Shown piece by piece: positions 18,499 to 28,100 of a stretch of 64,000 nt of DNA. Position numbers and translations under genes: made by a program. Origin of the DNA: Pedobacter mucosus (GTDB lineage: Bacteria > Bacteroidota > Bacteroidia > Sphingobacteriales > Sphingobacteriaceae); the NCBI RefSeq assembly GCF_022200785.1, contig NZ_CP087585.1:2046001-2110000 (forward strand), read 5' to 3'. The notes beneath the pieces are model-generated. The model did no database searches. It was given only the letters and a program-made list of their open reading frames with translations, and was not told where the DNA came from. Numbering within the stretch: the first letter of the stretch is position 1; every line of letters begins with the position of its first letter.

Positions 18499-19584
18499 CT
18501 AAAGACCTTTTTCTTTTAATAGCTGAGTAACTTCTTTACGAGCTTCAGCAAAATCCCGTTCAATAATATCTAAAACGGCTTTTGAAAAGTTGGCTGTATC
18601 TTCTGGTTTAAAATCATAGTCTTGTCTTAGAAAATGAATATAATTATGAGGCGTATCAATATGCTCGAGGTTTTGGTATTTATCTGAAATCCTATCTATA
18701 ACAAATTGTTGTATTTCATCTTCAATATCATGCCCTTCTAAAATAATTCTGAATGACGCCTCACTTGTAAATATATCCTCTACAAAAATGGCATAATATA
18801 AAATTCCTCCTTTTAATTCTGGAAAAGTAAAGTATCTTCTGTCCATTGAGCGCTTGGCGTGAATAGGCAAACCTAATGTTTCTCCAACAATTGTCACCTG
18901 CCTAAGTATATGGTTAGTAGCATCTTCCTTTATCTTTGAAAGCTCATTAATTTTATCAATGTGCTCAAAGTAAAACTTAAGCTTATTTTTTTGTGTATCT
19001 GACATGTAGAAAGTGTTAATGTTTTCTATGAAATCTTTTAAATAGACGACATATTTATGGTTTGCATTCAATATATAATCACCCAAGTTTTTAAGGACTC
19101 GCTTACATAACTGTTGATGGGTAATATTTATATATCTAGCATCTTTTACGGTTAATGAATAAAGACTAAGCACAATTCCGACTTTGTTTTCTTCTAAAAT
19201 CAACGGGTAATGATTCCAATAATCGTTTAAGTCATTATTTAAAAGATGATATATCTTATTCTCAATAATAATAACTTTATCTTCATCGGTAGATAGAATT
19301 GCCAAATCAATTCTTTTATCATTAATAGTTCTTACCTCTCTGGCAATAGTCCAATCAACAAATGATAAATCTTTTTTGTGGCTTATCAATTCCAATAAGG
19401 AAGTAAGAAATAAATCTTTAAAACCGTGGTCTTCTGTGTAATCAAAAAAGAATTGTAATAGATTGCTATTTACATTCTCGTAATGTGGCATCCCAGCGAT
19501 ATCAAGAAAATTCTTTTCTCTTTTTTCCTGTTTTGAGATTTCTTTATTTAGTATTTCTTTGTACTCAATTTCTAATTCTTTCAT
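18499..19584 (-). CDS. PD-(D/E)XK nuclease-family protein within the hsd operon
   Basis: The 361-residue protein has a PD-(D/E)XK nuclease core. Asp sits in KRIDLAILSTDEDK and the Glu-x-Lys in VIIIENKIY, about residues 92-110. Upstream, MPHYENVNSNLLQFFFD and a DLFLTSLLELI helix are typical of the stand-alone family annotated as PD-(D/E)XK nuclease superfamily. The C-terminal half is helical with no known domain. The start overlaps the hsdM stop by one base (ATGA-type), so it is translated with the methylase. This is not a usual type I RM subunit. It could supply nuclease activity alongside or instead of the broken hsdR; that is speculation. Confidence 0.82.
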   Translation of the reverse strand: MKELEIEYKEILNKEISKQEKREKNFLDIAGMPHYENVNSNLLQFFFDYTEDHGFKDLFLTSLLELISHKKDLSFVDWTIAREVRTINDKRIDLAILSTDEDKVIIIENKIYHLLNNDLNDYWNHYPLILEENKVGIVLSLYSLTVKDARYINITHQQLCKRVLKNLGDYILNANHKYVVYLKDFIENINTFYMSDTQKNKLKFYFEHIDKINELSKIKEDATNHILRQVTIVGETLGLPIHAKRSMDRRYFTFPELKGGILYYAIFVEDIFTSEASFRIILEGHDIEDEIQQFVIDRISDKYQNLEHIDTPHNYIHFLRQDYDFKPEDTANFSKAVLDIIERDFAEARKEVTQLLKEKGL

Positions 19585-21302
19585 TATGCAATCACCTCCT
19601 TAATTAAACCCAAAGTTTCATTTTCAAGCGCCATAATATCATTACGGATATCGGCTAAACTGCGCAAGGGTTTGTATTGGTAAAAGTATTTGGTAAAGTT
19701 AAGCTCGTAACCAATTTTGGTTTTGCTTTCATCTATCCAGGCATCGGGTACATGTGGCAAAACTTCACGCTTTAAATAAGCCTGTATATCATCCTTTAAG
19801 GGGATGTTTTCGGTATCGCGTAAACTGCTATCGGCTTTCGGTAAACCTTTTTTATCGAGCTTAATGTTTCCTTTGGCATCGCGTTCTGGTCGCTCTACGG
19901 TAACTTTGCTATAGCCAAAATCTTTATTATCGAATATTTTGCTGTAATCGTTGGGTACAAAATCGCCATAAGTTTCGGTAATGTTGCTAATGTGGCTTGC
20001 AGCTAATTCGTTACGCTTATTCCCTAACGATTTGCTCATCTTTTTAAACAAATCTACCGCATTAATTAACTGCACCTTGCCTTTTCTGTTTTTAGGTTTG
20101 TGGTTTGATATTAGCCAAATGTAGGTGCTAATGCCTGTGTTGTAAAACAGCTGGTTGGGTAGCGCAATTACCGCCTCCAACATATCGTTTTCTATAATCC
20201 ATTGCCTAATGCTACTTTCGTTTTTGGTAGCACTTGGACTTCCAGAAAACATTGGAGAACCATTAAATACAATGGCTAAACGAGAACCTTCTGGTTTCAT
20301 TTTGGCAATAAGGTGCATTAAAAATAAAAAGGAACCATCGCTGGTTGAGGGCAAGCCTGCACCAAAGCGCCCGCCATGTCCTTTTTCATCGTGCTCAGCT
20401 TTTACCTTTTTGGCTATCTTTTCCCATTTTACGCCAAAAGGTGGATTGGTGATGAGGTAATCAAACTGTTCGCCAGCCAAATGATCTTCAGATATGCTGT
20501 TTCCTTTTTTAATGTTAACCGGGTTTTGACCTTTGATTAACATATCCGATTTACAAATGGCATATGATTCAGGATTTAACTCCTGACCGAAAACTTCTAA
20601 ACGGGCATCGGGATTAAGTTCGTTTAGATACTCTTCGGCAACGCTAAGCATTCCGCCTGTACCGGCGCAACAATCGTATATGGTTTTTACAATTCCTTTT
20701 TTGGTGAGGATATCGTGATCATTTAAAAATAACAGATTAATCATTAAACGAATTACTTCGCGAGGGGTAAAGTGCTCTCCGGCGGTTTCGTTAGATATCT
20801 CTGCAAATTTCCGAATCAATTCTTCAAACAGATAACCCATTTCCATGCTGCTTACCTTATCAGGATGCAAATCAATTTCCTGAAAACGTTTAACCACCAT
20901 AAAAAGCAGGTTGTTATCATCCATGCGGTTGATTTGGTTTTCGAATTCGAATTGTTCGATAATTTCCCTAGCCTCGGTAGAAAAACCATTGATATAATCA
21001 CGCAGATTAGCAGCGATGTTATTGGGGTCAGCAATTAATTTATCAAAATCAAAGTTACTTCTATTATGAAAACTGTAACCGGCAACCTTATTCAAAATTG
21101 GATCAAAATTTTGAATCTTCATTACCGTGGCTTGCTCGTATTTTTTAAGTACATCTGCTTTAGTAGCCTGCAATACGCAATCAAGGCGACGTAAAACGGT
21201 AAGTGGTAAAATCACTTTTCCGTAATCGCTTTGTTTATAGTCGCCGCGAAGTAAATCGGCGATAGACCAGATAAAGTTGGCTGTTTCTTTAAAATTTTTC
21301 AT
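19584..21302 (-). CDS. hsdM: Type I restriction-modification DNA methyltransferase HsdM
   Basis: HsdM transfers a methyl group from S-adenosylmethionine to adenine N6 in the target chosen by HsdS. The 572-residue protein has the helical N-terminal HsdM domain (about 1-130). The gamma-class N6-adenine methylase domain follows, with motif I DCCAGTGG (residues 210-217) for S-adenosylmethionine and the catalytic NPPF (286-289). All expected residues are present, so modification should work even though hsdR is frameshifted. It is the first gene of the operon, and nothing clearly matching a TAnnTTTG promoter was found in the 160 bp upstream. A C-terminal helical part is shared with the family. Confidence 0.96.
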   Translation of the reverse strand: MKNFKETANFIWSIADLLRGDYKQSDYGKVILPLTVLRRLDCVLQATKADVLKKYEQATVMKIQNFDPILNKVAGYSFHNRSNFDFDKLIADPNNIAANLRDYINGFSTEAREIIEQFEFENQINRMDDNNLLFMVVKRFQEIDLHPDKVSSMEMGYLFEELIRKFAEISNETAGEHFTPREVIRLMINLLFLNDHDILTKKGIVKTIYDCCAGTGGMLSVAEEYLNELNPDARLEVFGQELNPESYAICKSDMLIKGQNPVNIKKGNSISEDHLAGEQFDYLITNPPFGVKWEKIAKKVKAEHDEKGHGGRFGAGLPSTSDGSFLFLMHLIAKMKPEGSRLAIVFNGSPMFSGSPSATKNESSIRQWIIENDMLEAVIALPNQLFYNTGISTYIWLISNHKPKNRKGKVQLINAVDLFKKMSKSLGNKRNELAASHISNITETYGDFVPNDYSKIFDNKDFGYSKVTVERPERDAKGNIKLDKKGLPKADSSLRDTENIPLKDDIQAYLKREVLPHVPDAWIDESKTKIGYELNFTKYFYQYKPLRSLADIRNDIMALENETLGLIKEVIA

Positions 21303-21399
21303 TAGAATAATTGGTGTTCGGCTTAAAGCACCTAAAATAGAGAAATATTATTCGTTTTGTGTAAAATGTAGGTGATATTGAATACCTGGCTTCACTAAA

Positions 21400-21433
21400 A
21401 AACAAAGTTCCTCTTACCAAAGGAACTTTGTTT
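21400..21433 (-). terminator. Terminator downstream of the small Cys-rich protein gene
   Basis: The 13-bp perfect arms AAACAAAGTTCCT (21400-21412) and AGGAACTTTGTTT (21421-21433) enclose an 8-base loop. Read on the minus strand the hairpin is followed by a T run (21399-21397 and beyond). It ends the transcript of 21461-21670 before hsdM begins. Confidence 0.85.
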
Positions 21434-21460
21434 AATCTTCATAAACTGATTGCTAAGTAA

Positions 21461-21670
21461 TTATGAGGTGTGGCATGATTTTGAACAATGCACACAACCA
21501 TTGATTTTCTTAGATGGCTGTTTCTGTTTCGCTGCCGTAACCGCTAGCGCACAAGAACTATAATAACCTAAGTCATCATAATTTTGCGTTGGATAATAGG
21601 TACATCCATTTTCATGAACTTCATAATCTCCATTAGCTTGTTGATTCAAGTTTAATCTGTAATTAGCCAT
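21461..21670 (-). CDS. Small cysteine-rich hypothetical protein
   Basis: A 69-residue protein starts at ATG 21670 (MANYRLNLNQQ); a start ten codons upstream is possible. It ends INGCVHCSKSCHTS and contains five cysteines, including Cys-x-x-Cys, plus CTYYPTQNYDDLGYYSSC. I recall similar short proteins ending in a Cys-x-x-Cys and CHTS motif in other Sphingobacteriia and Flavobacteriia, always without assigned function. The alternating polar pattern with a NGDYEVH stretch suggests a small beta-rich domain, and the cysteines could bind a metal. It has its own terminator, which supports a real gene. Confidence 0.72.
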   Translation of the reverse strand: MANYRLNLNQQANGDYEVHENGCTYYPTQNYDDLGYYSSCALAVTAAKQKQPSKKINGCVHCSKSCHTS

Positions 21671-21700
21671 TTCGTTTGGTTTAAAGTTTATATTATTCAA

Positions 21701-22065
21701 ACTTCAGTAAATATTGGAAGAGTTTTCTACGGTTTCCCGTATTCCACAATAGCGTGTCTCATTATTTACAATCTAAACTTACGAATGAAACAATGTGTCT
21801 TAGAATGGAGATTTCAGCAAAAAATCCAACGATCAATAAAAAACCACCCCCGCCCCTCCTTGAAAATAAGGAGGGGAGTTTCCGTTTATAGTTTAAAACC
21901 CTAAATAATTTATCAAAATACATTACAGCTGCTATGAAGAAGGCACTACGCTAGTGATATGCGTCACATTAGCAAATGCAAAAAATCCACTTACCCCTAT
22001 AAGTTGTACAAAATTTCCTTATCTTGATTTTAATTAACCATTTATAAACCTCTAAACTAAATTTT
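21701..22065. other. Intergenic region with a palindromic CCCCTCCTT hairpin
   Basis: This stretch lies between the divergent genes at 21461 and 22066. It holds CCCCTCCTT (21853-21861) and its complement AAGGAGGGG (21868-21876), a repeat type common in related genomes. The rest is AT-rich and presumably holds both promoters. No other element was recognised. Confidence 0.6.
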
Positions 22066-22812
22066 ATGTCTCCATCGTATGAAACCGGCCATGCCAAAAA
22101 TGTGGCCAATTTTGAAACCCTAATCTCTTTTGTAACCGGCTACGGTGCGGCTTACAATCCAAGTAATGTGGCAATCCAGCTTACGGGTTTACAAACCAAG
22201 GCGGCAAACGCTAAAACTGCAACGGAAAACCTGAACAATTTATTAGCCATTTACAGCACACTTGTAGCAGCTCGAAGAGATGCGTTCGAGCCGTTGAGCA
22301 AATTAAGTACCCGTGTGTTCAATTCCTTAAAAGCATCATCGGCCTCACAATCTAATATCGATAGTGCAGAAACCAATCACCGTAAGCTGCAAGGAAGAAG
22401 AGCGTCTCCAAAACTTACAGAAGAAGAGAAACAAAGCTTAATTGCTGTAGGCAAAGAAGTAAAGCAAATTTCTGTATCGCAACAAAGTTTCGACAGCCAG
22501 TTAGATTCGCTCGATAAGCAAATTAAGTTATTAAGTGTTATTCCCGCTTATGCCCCTAACGAAGTGGAATTGCAAACCGCCACTTTAACCAATTTACACA
22601 CTGATTTGACGCAGAAAAACAGAGCAACCATAAACCAAATTACAACCTTGAGTAGCGCTAGAATTGCCCGCGACGAAGAAATGTATAACGTAGAAATCGG
22701 ACTGATTGTGGTAGCTTTAGATACCAAGAACTATGCAAAATCGCTCTTCGGTGTCAGTACGCCGCAATACAAACAAATTTCTAGTTTGCCATTTAAGAAT
22801 CAAAAAATTTAG
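22066..22812 (+). CDS. Helical hypothetical protein
   Basis: I cannot assign a family to this 248-residue protein. It has no signal peptide and no membrane segment. Nearly all of it is predicted helical by eye, with alanine-, glutamine- and lysine-rich stretches, such as QTKAANAKTATENLNNLL and SQLDSLDKQIKLL, that suggest coiled coils or a long helical bundle. It begins MSPSYETGHAKNVANFETLI, which reads like a conserved opening. It is a single gene with repeats on its downstream side. A structural or phage-like helical-bundle role would be a guess. Confidence 0.7.
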   Translation: MSPSYETGHAKNVANFETLISFVTGYGAAYNPSNVAIQLTGLQTKAANAKTATENLNNLLAIYSTLVAARRDAFEPLSKLSTRVFNSLKASSASQSNIDSAETNHRKLQGRRASPKLTEEEKQSLIAVGKEVKQISVSQQSFDSQLDSLDKQIKLLSVIPAYAPNEVELQTATLTNLHTDLTQKNRATINQITTLSSARIARDEEMYNVEIGLIVVALDTKNYAKSLFGVSTPQYKQISSLPFKNQKI

Positions 22813-22878
22813 GCTAAATGAAAAAAAATCATCCCAATCCATCCAATCGATAAGCAGCGGTCGATAAAAAAATCTTCC

Positions 22879-23130
22879 GCTGCTTTTGTTTTAACATCCG
22901 TTTGCATTGTTTTGTCTCCCGCTTTCGTTATTTTGCTATCCGCTCTAGTTGTTTTGTCATCCGCACTTATTGTTTTACCGTTTGCTTTCGTTGTTCTGCT
23001 TTCCGCACTCATTGTTTTGCCATCTGCTTTCGTTATTCTACCATCCGCTCTCGTTGTTTTGCCTCCTGCTTTCGTTGTTCTACCTTCCGCACTCATTGTT
23101 TTGGCGTCCGCTTTCGTTGTTTTGTCACCT
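22879..23130. repeat. Minisatellite of twelve 21-bp units
   Basis: Twelve consecutive units, each exactly 21 bp, cover 252 bp. A typical unit reads GCTTTCGTTGTTTTGCCATC plus C. Units alternate between GCTTTCGTT, GCTCTCGTT and GCACTCATT forms, and the four-unit order partly repeats. There is no length variation, so every frame stays open on both strands. The plus frame gives hydrophobic heptads such as SALIVLP; the minus frame gives hydrophilic heptads such as ADGKTTK. Confidence 0.93.
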
Positions 23131-23180
23131 CAAACTTTGTTTTTTTACCTCGAATATTTGTATTACGACCTTGCTATGTT

Positions 23181-23714
23181 TGCACTTTGCGCTCCCTTCC
23201 CTTTGGGGAGGGCTGGGGCTTCTTATTGTCATTCTGAGCACAGCGAAGAATCCCCAAGCGATGAAATGCTTCAAGAAAATAACACACTTAACCCATAAAA
23301 GTCAGTAGTAACCTAAAATATATTGCAAATAGGCTAGAGATTCTTCGCTGCACTCAGAATGACAGCAAGCAAAGATTCCTGTATGCACGAGAATAACGAC
23401 CATTCATAAAAAATCTTGAATTGCTATTTGCAATTCAAGATTTTTATAACCCATCCAAAATTGCACTTTGTGCTCCCATCCCTTTGGGGAAGGCTGGGGA
23501 TTCTTATTGACAGTAAGCGAATGTTGCCGCGTCGTGCCCCCGTCGCAAACCAACCATTCTTATATTGCTGCTAATGGTTGGCGCTTTAGGATTCCCGTAT
23601 GCACGAGAATGACGACCGTCCATAGCAAATCAATCATACAGGATTTTAATAAACCTTCAAAGTCTGCACTTTGCACTCCCTCCCCTTTGGGGAGGGTTGG
23701 GGTGGGGCTTCTTA
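23181..23714. repeat. Three copies of a GC-palindrome repeat plus an inverted pair
   Basis: Copies at 23181-23228, 23462-23511 and 23664-23714 share TGCACTTTGYRCTCCC, a CCCTTTGGGGA palindrome, GGCTGGGG and TTCTT. The last copy runs into the stop codon of the outer-membrane efflux gene. Between them, 23227-23252 and 23339-23364 form a 26-bp inverted repeat with two mismatches (core TCATTCTGAG and GCGAAGAAT). GTATGCACGAGAATGACGACC occurs near 23598, with a close variant near 23381. No gene is seen in 23131-23711. Confidence 0.8.
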
Positions 23715-25127
23715 ATTCCACCCACCCCCTAAACTCCTATACAAACCAACAACTGCATTCAATTGCTCCGTTTTAATCGTTGTCAATTCCAATTCAATCT
23801 GTAATAAATTACCTTGAGCTGTAATTACCTCTAAATAATTTGCCATTCCACTTTTAAATAACAAGCTCGCATTCTTCGAAGCTTGTTGCAAAGTTTTTGC
23901 TCTTTTCTCTGCGATAGTATATTGAGATTTCAATTTTTCTACTCTGGTTAATTCATCTGAAACCTCTCCTACTGCATTTAACACCGACTGACGGAATTGT
24001 ATAACCGTTTTTTCACGATCGATTTCGGCAAGCTTATAAGTAGTTTTCAACTGTCCCCTTTGGAAAATCGGTTGCGTAATGCCACCCGAAACCAAACCAA
24101 ACAACGAAGCTGGCATGCTAAACCAATTACTTGCTTTAAATGAATTTATGCCTCCGCTTGCGGTAATAATGAGTGATGGATATAAGCTTGCTTTTGCAAT
24201 ACCAACCTTCGCATTTGCAACGTTCAGCGCCAATTCTGCAGACTTAATATCTGGTCTACGGCTTAACATAGAAGATGGAAAACCCACATTTAAATCTTGC
24301 GGAATATTCATGTTATCTAAACGACTTAAACGGTTTATCGCCTTTGGCAAAGTACCAATCAAAACACTCAAAGCGTTTTCTTGCAAGGTTACGTTCTGCT
24401 CTAATCGAGGAATTAAACCCGCAGCAATCAATTGTTGTGCTTCAGCCTGCTGAATTGCAAGTGAAGTTACCTGACCGGCATCAAACTGAAGATTAATGAT
24501 TTTTAGCGTACTATCATTAAGCTTGAGGTTCTTTTTAGCGATTTCCAACTGCGCATCAAGCATCAAAAGATTATAATATCCTTGTGCAACATTCGAAACC
24601 AAACGGGTTTGAACCGCTTTGCGTGCTTCTGAAGTTTGTAAAAAACTGGCTAAAGCGCCAGCTTTTTGATTGCGGATTTTTCCCCAGATATCAGCTTCCC
24701 AAAACACACCAAGGTTAGCATTATAATCTTCAATATGAGTCGAACCCGTAAATTGATTTAAGCTTAAACCATTTAAACTGTTATCAGATGGGCGACTTGA
24801 ACTCGCAGCAACCTGCAATTTTAATTCTGGAAGATAACCCAATTTAGATTGTTTAAACAATACGTCAGCCGCATTAATGTTCTGCAAAGCGATCTGCATA
24901 TCATAATTTTTTACCAACGCTGTATCAATTAAATTTTGAACAGTTAGGTCGTTAATAAAACTTTTTAAAGGCAAATCTCCAATACTGGTAGAATCCTTTT
25001 GCACTGTGTTCCTAAACAATCCTGGCGCCAAATTTGGCAAGGATAAATCTTTAGAAACTGAACATCCGCTCCATATTAAAACCAGGAGCATGATGGTAAA
25101 TATATTAAACCGTTTCATAAACTTCAT
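23712..25127 (-). CDS. RND efflux outer-membrane factor (NodT/OprM-type lipoprotein)
   Basis: The 471-residue protein is the outer-membrane exit duct of the tripartite pump encoded with the two genes upstream. The signal peptide ends in the lipobox WSGC (Cys at about residue 22), so it is a lipoprotein. Two outer-membrane-efflux repeats follow, with family features such as FWEADIWGKIRNQKAGALAS in the first and SRRPDIKSAELALNVANAKV in the second. The gene overlaps the permease gene by 23 bp, so the two are coupled. A second ATG at 25118 is an equally possible start. Substrates cannot be inferred. Confidence 0.93.
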   Translation of the reverse strand: MKFMKRFNIFTIMLLVLIWSGCSVSKDLSLPNLAPGLFRNTVQKDSTSIGDLPLKSFINDLTVQNLIDTALVKNYDMQIALQNINAADVLFKQSKLGYLPELKLQVAASSSRPSDNSLNGLSLNQFTGSTHIEDYNANLGVFWEADIWGKIRNQKAGALASFLQTSEARKAVQTRLVSNVAQGYYNLLMLDAQLEIAKKNLKLNDSTLKIINLQFDAGQVTSLAIQQAEAQQLIAAGLIPRLEQNVTLQENALSVLIGTLPKAINRLSRLDNMNIPQDLNVGFPSSMLSRRPDIKSAELALNVANAKVGIAKASLYPSLIITASGGINSFKASNWFSMPASLFGLVSGGITQPIFQRGQLKTTYKLAEIDREKTVIQFRQSVLNAVGEVSDELTRVEKLKSQYTIAEKRAKTLQQASKNASLLFKSGMANYLEVITAQGNLLQIELELTTIKTEQLNAVVGLYRSLGGGWN

Positions 25128-28100
25128 TAATTACAGGCTCTTCACGGTAATGAACAACCTCTTGTGATTTTTTAGACACTTTTTCTTGTAGATATTGGAA
25201 AATAACAAACAGCACTGGGATAATAAATAATCCTAATATTACACCAGAAATCATTCCTCCGGCAGCGCCGATACTTATAGAATGGTTACCCTGTGCAGAT
25301 GGACCTGTTGCCCGCATCATCGGGATTAACCCAACAATAAATGCTAATGAGGTCATAATAATTGGGCGCAGTCTAGATTTAGAAGCTTCTAAAGCTGATG
25401 CCACCAATGATTGTCCGCTTCTTCGTCGCTGCACTGCAAATTCTACAATTAAAATTGCGTTTTTAGCGAGTAGTCCGATCAGCATAATGAGTGCAACCTG
25501 TACGTAAATATTGTTTTCGATTCCTGTTAAACCAATCGCCACAAACACGCCAAATATTCCGGCAGGGATAGATAAGATTACCGCTAAAGGTAGAATATAA
25601 CTTTCATATTGTGCTGAAAGCAGGAAGTAAATGAACACTAAACACAATAAAAATATGGTTGTCGACTGTCCACCCGAAGCAATTTCTTCCCGTGTTTGTC
25701 CAGAGAATTCGTAGCTATATCCGGCTGGCAATTGTTTTTCAGCAACTTCTTCTATTGCTTTAATCGCATCACCCGAACTAAAACCAGGTTTTGGAATCGC
25801 ATTGATAGAGATAGAATTGAATAAATTATACCTCGATGCTGTTTCCGAACCATAAATTCTGCTCAGTTTTACAAGCGTATTAATCGGCACCATTTCTCCT
25901 CTATTACTTTTTACAAAAACCCTGTCAATTGATGAAGGGTCTGCCCTATCCTTAACATCTGCTTGTACAACCACACGATAATATTTACCAAAGCGATTAA
26001 AATCTGATGCTTGTGCGCTACCAAAATAAGTTTGCATCGTCTGCAAAATATCTTTCACGTTTACGCCCAATTGATCTGCTTTTTCATCATTAATATCCAA
26101 TTGCAATTGTGGATAATCTGCTTTGAAACTGGTAAAAGCTACTGCGATCTCTGGTCTCTTCATTAGCTCGCCAATAAATTGTTGTGAGATCCCACTGAAC
26201 TTATCCAGCTTACCACCAGTTTTATCTTGCAAAACCATATCCAAAGCTTCCACATTACTAAAACCTGGTACCGTTGGAAAACTAAAAACGAAGAAGGTTC
26301 CGCCTGCAATGGCGCCTAACTTTCCACGAACTTCATTCATGATTTCGTCAATATTCTTGACCTTTCCACGTTCTTCATTCGGCTTAAGCAGCACAAAAAC
26401 AACTGCTGACGATGGACTGGTTGAATTGGTTAATAAGTTGAAACCTGAAACAGCGGTTACATCTCTTGAAGCATCGAGCTTACTCAAAACATTTTCTGCC
26501 TCACTCATTATTTTCTGGGTTCCATCTAACGATGTTCCTGAAGGCGTATTAACTGAAATGGCAATAAATCCCTGATCTTCAGTAGGAATAAATCCTGCTG
26601 GTGTGGTTTTAACCATTAAAACCGTAGCCAAAGTAATTAAAGCCAAACCGCCTAGACTTAACCATTTGTGGCGAATTAAAAATTTTAAACCACCAACATA
26701 ACGATTGGTTAAAGAGGTAAAACTGCTGTTAAATCCGTTAAAGAATTTTTGTTTGAATCCTTGTTTAACTGCAGGTTCATTTCCATGTGCCGAATGGTTG
26801 TCTTTTAAAAATAATGCCGCTAATGCCGGACTTAAAGTTAAAGCATTGACCGCTGATATTACAATCGCAATTGCCATCGTAAAGGCAAACTGTCGGTAGA
26901 AAACCCCGGTTGAACCTTCCATAAAACCAACTGGTAAAAATACCGCTGCCATAACCAATGTGATGGAAATAATTGCACCGGTAATTTCGTGCATCGCCTC
27001 ATGTGTTGCCGCTTTTGGCGATAAATGTTTGTGCTCCATTTTGGCGTGTACCGCCTCGACGACCACAATAGCATCATCAACCACAATACCAATGGCAAGA
27101 ATTAAAGCAAATAAGGTTAGCAGATTTATCGAAAATCCGAACAGCTGCATAAAGAAGAACGTTCCTAAAATCGCCACAGGAACGGCAATCGCTGGTATTA
27201 ATGTCGACCTGAAATCTTGTAAAAACAAAAACACCACAATGAAAACCAAAATAAAGGCTTCAATTAAAGTATGCTCAACTTGCTCAATAGATTGATCTAG
27301 AGCAACCTTAGTACTATAGAAAATATTTTTCTTGATTCCCGCTGGAAAACTTTTTTCTGATTTGGCCATCAGTTTATTTATGGCCACCTGTATATCGTTA
27401 GAGTTTGAACCTGCAAGTTGAATAATCCCAATAACGATACCTTTTTTACCATTTAAACGGGTAATGCTATTGTAAGAATAAGCACCAAGTTCAATTCTGG
27501 CAACATCTTTTAAGTGTAAAATTGATCCATCAGCATTCGAACGTATAGCTATATTTTCATATTCATCAGGTTTAGTTAACTTTCCTTTATACTTAATTAC
27601 ATATTCAAAAACTTCTTTGCTTCGCTCGCCAAATTTACCCGGCGCAGCTTCCAAACTTTTATCCTGAATGGCTTTCATGATTTCGTTCGGCGTAACTTTA
27701 TAAGTTGCCATTTGCGTTGGATTTAACCACACACGCATCGAATAATCTTTTACACCACCAAAAATAGCAGCAGATCCTACTCCGGGAATTCGTTTAATTT
27801 CTGGAATAATGTTAATCTGAGCATAATTAGCCACAAATGTCTGATCGTATTTTGCTTCATTTTCTGTGTATAACCCGATAGCCATAATAAAGCTATTCTG
27901 TTGTTTGGCTGTGGTTACACCTTGTTGAACAACTTCTGCCGGCAACTGACTGGTGGCTTGCGCTACCCTATTTTGAACATTCACAGCAGCTTGATCTGCA
28001 TTTGTTCCCAATTTAAAGAAAACGGTAATCGCTAATGAACCATCATTACTGGCTGTAGAACTCATGTAAGTCATGTTTTCCACGCCGTTGATAGATTCTT

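Noticed and set aside
13152..21302. Defence island with further systems
   Set aside because: Apart from the type I operon and its two embedded genes, no recognisable defence genes flank it; nhaA and metabolic or efflux genes follow on either side.
22809..23298. Protein genes across the 21-bp minisatellite on either strand
   Set aside because: Frames stay open only because all units are multiples of three; there is no conserved domain, and they run into unrelated intergenic repeats.
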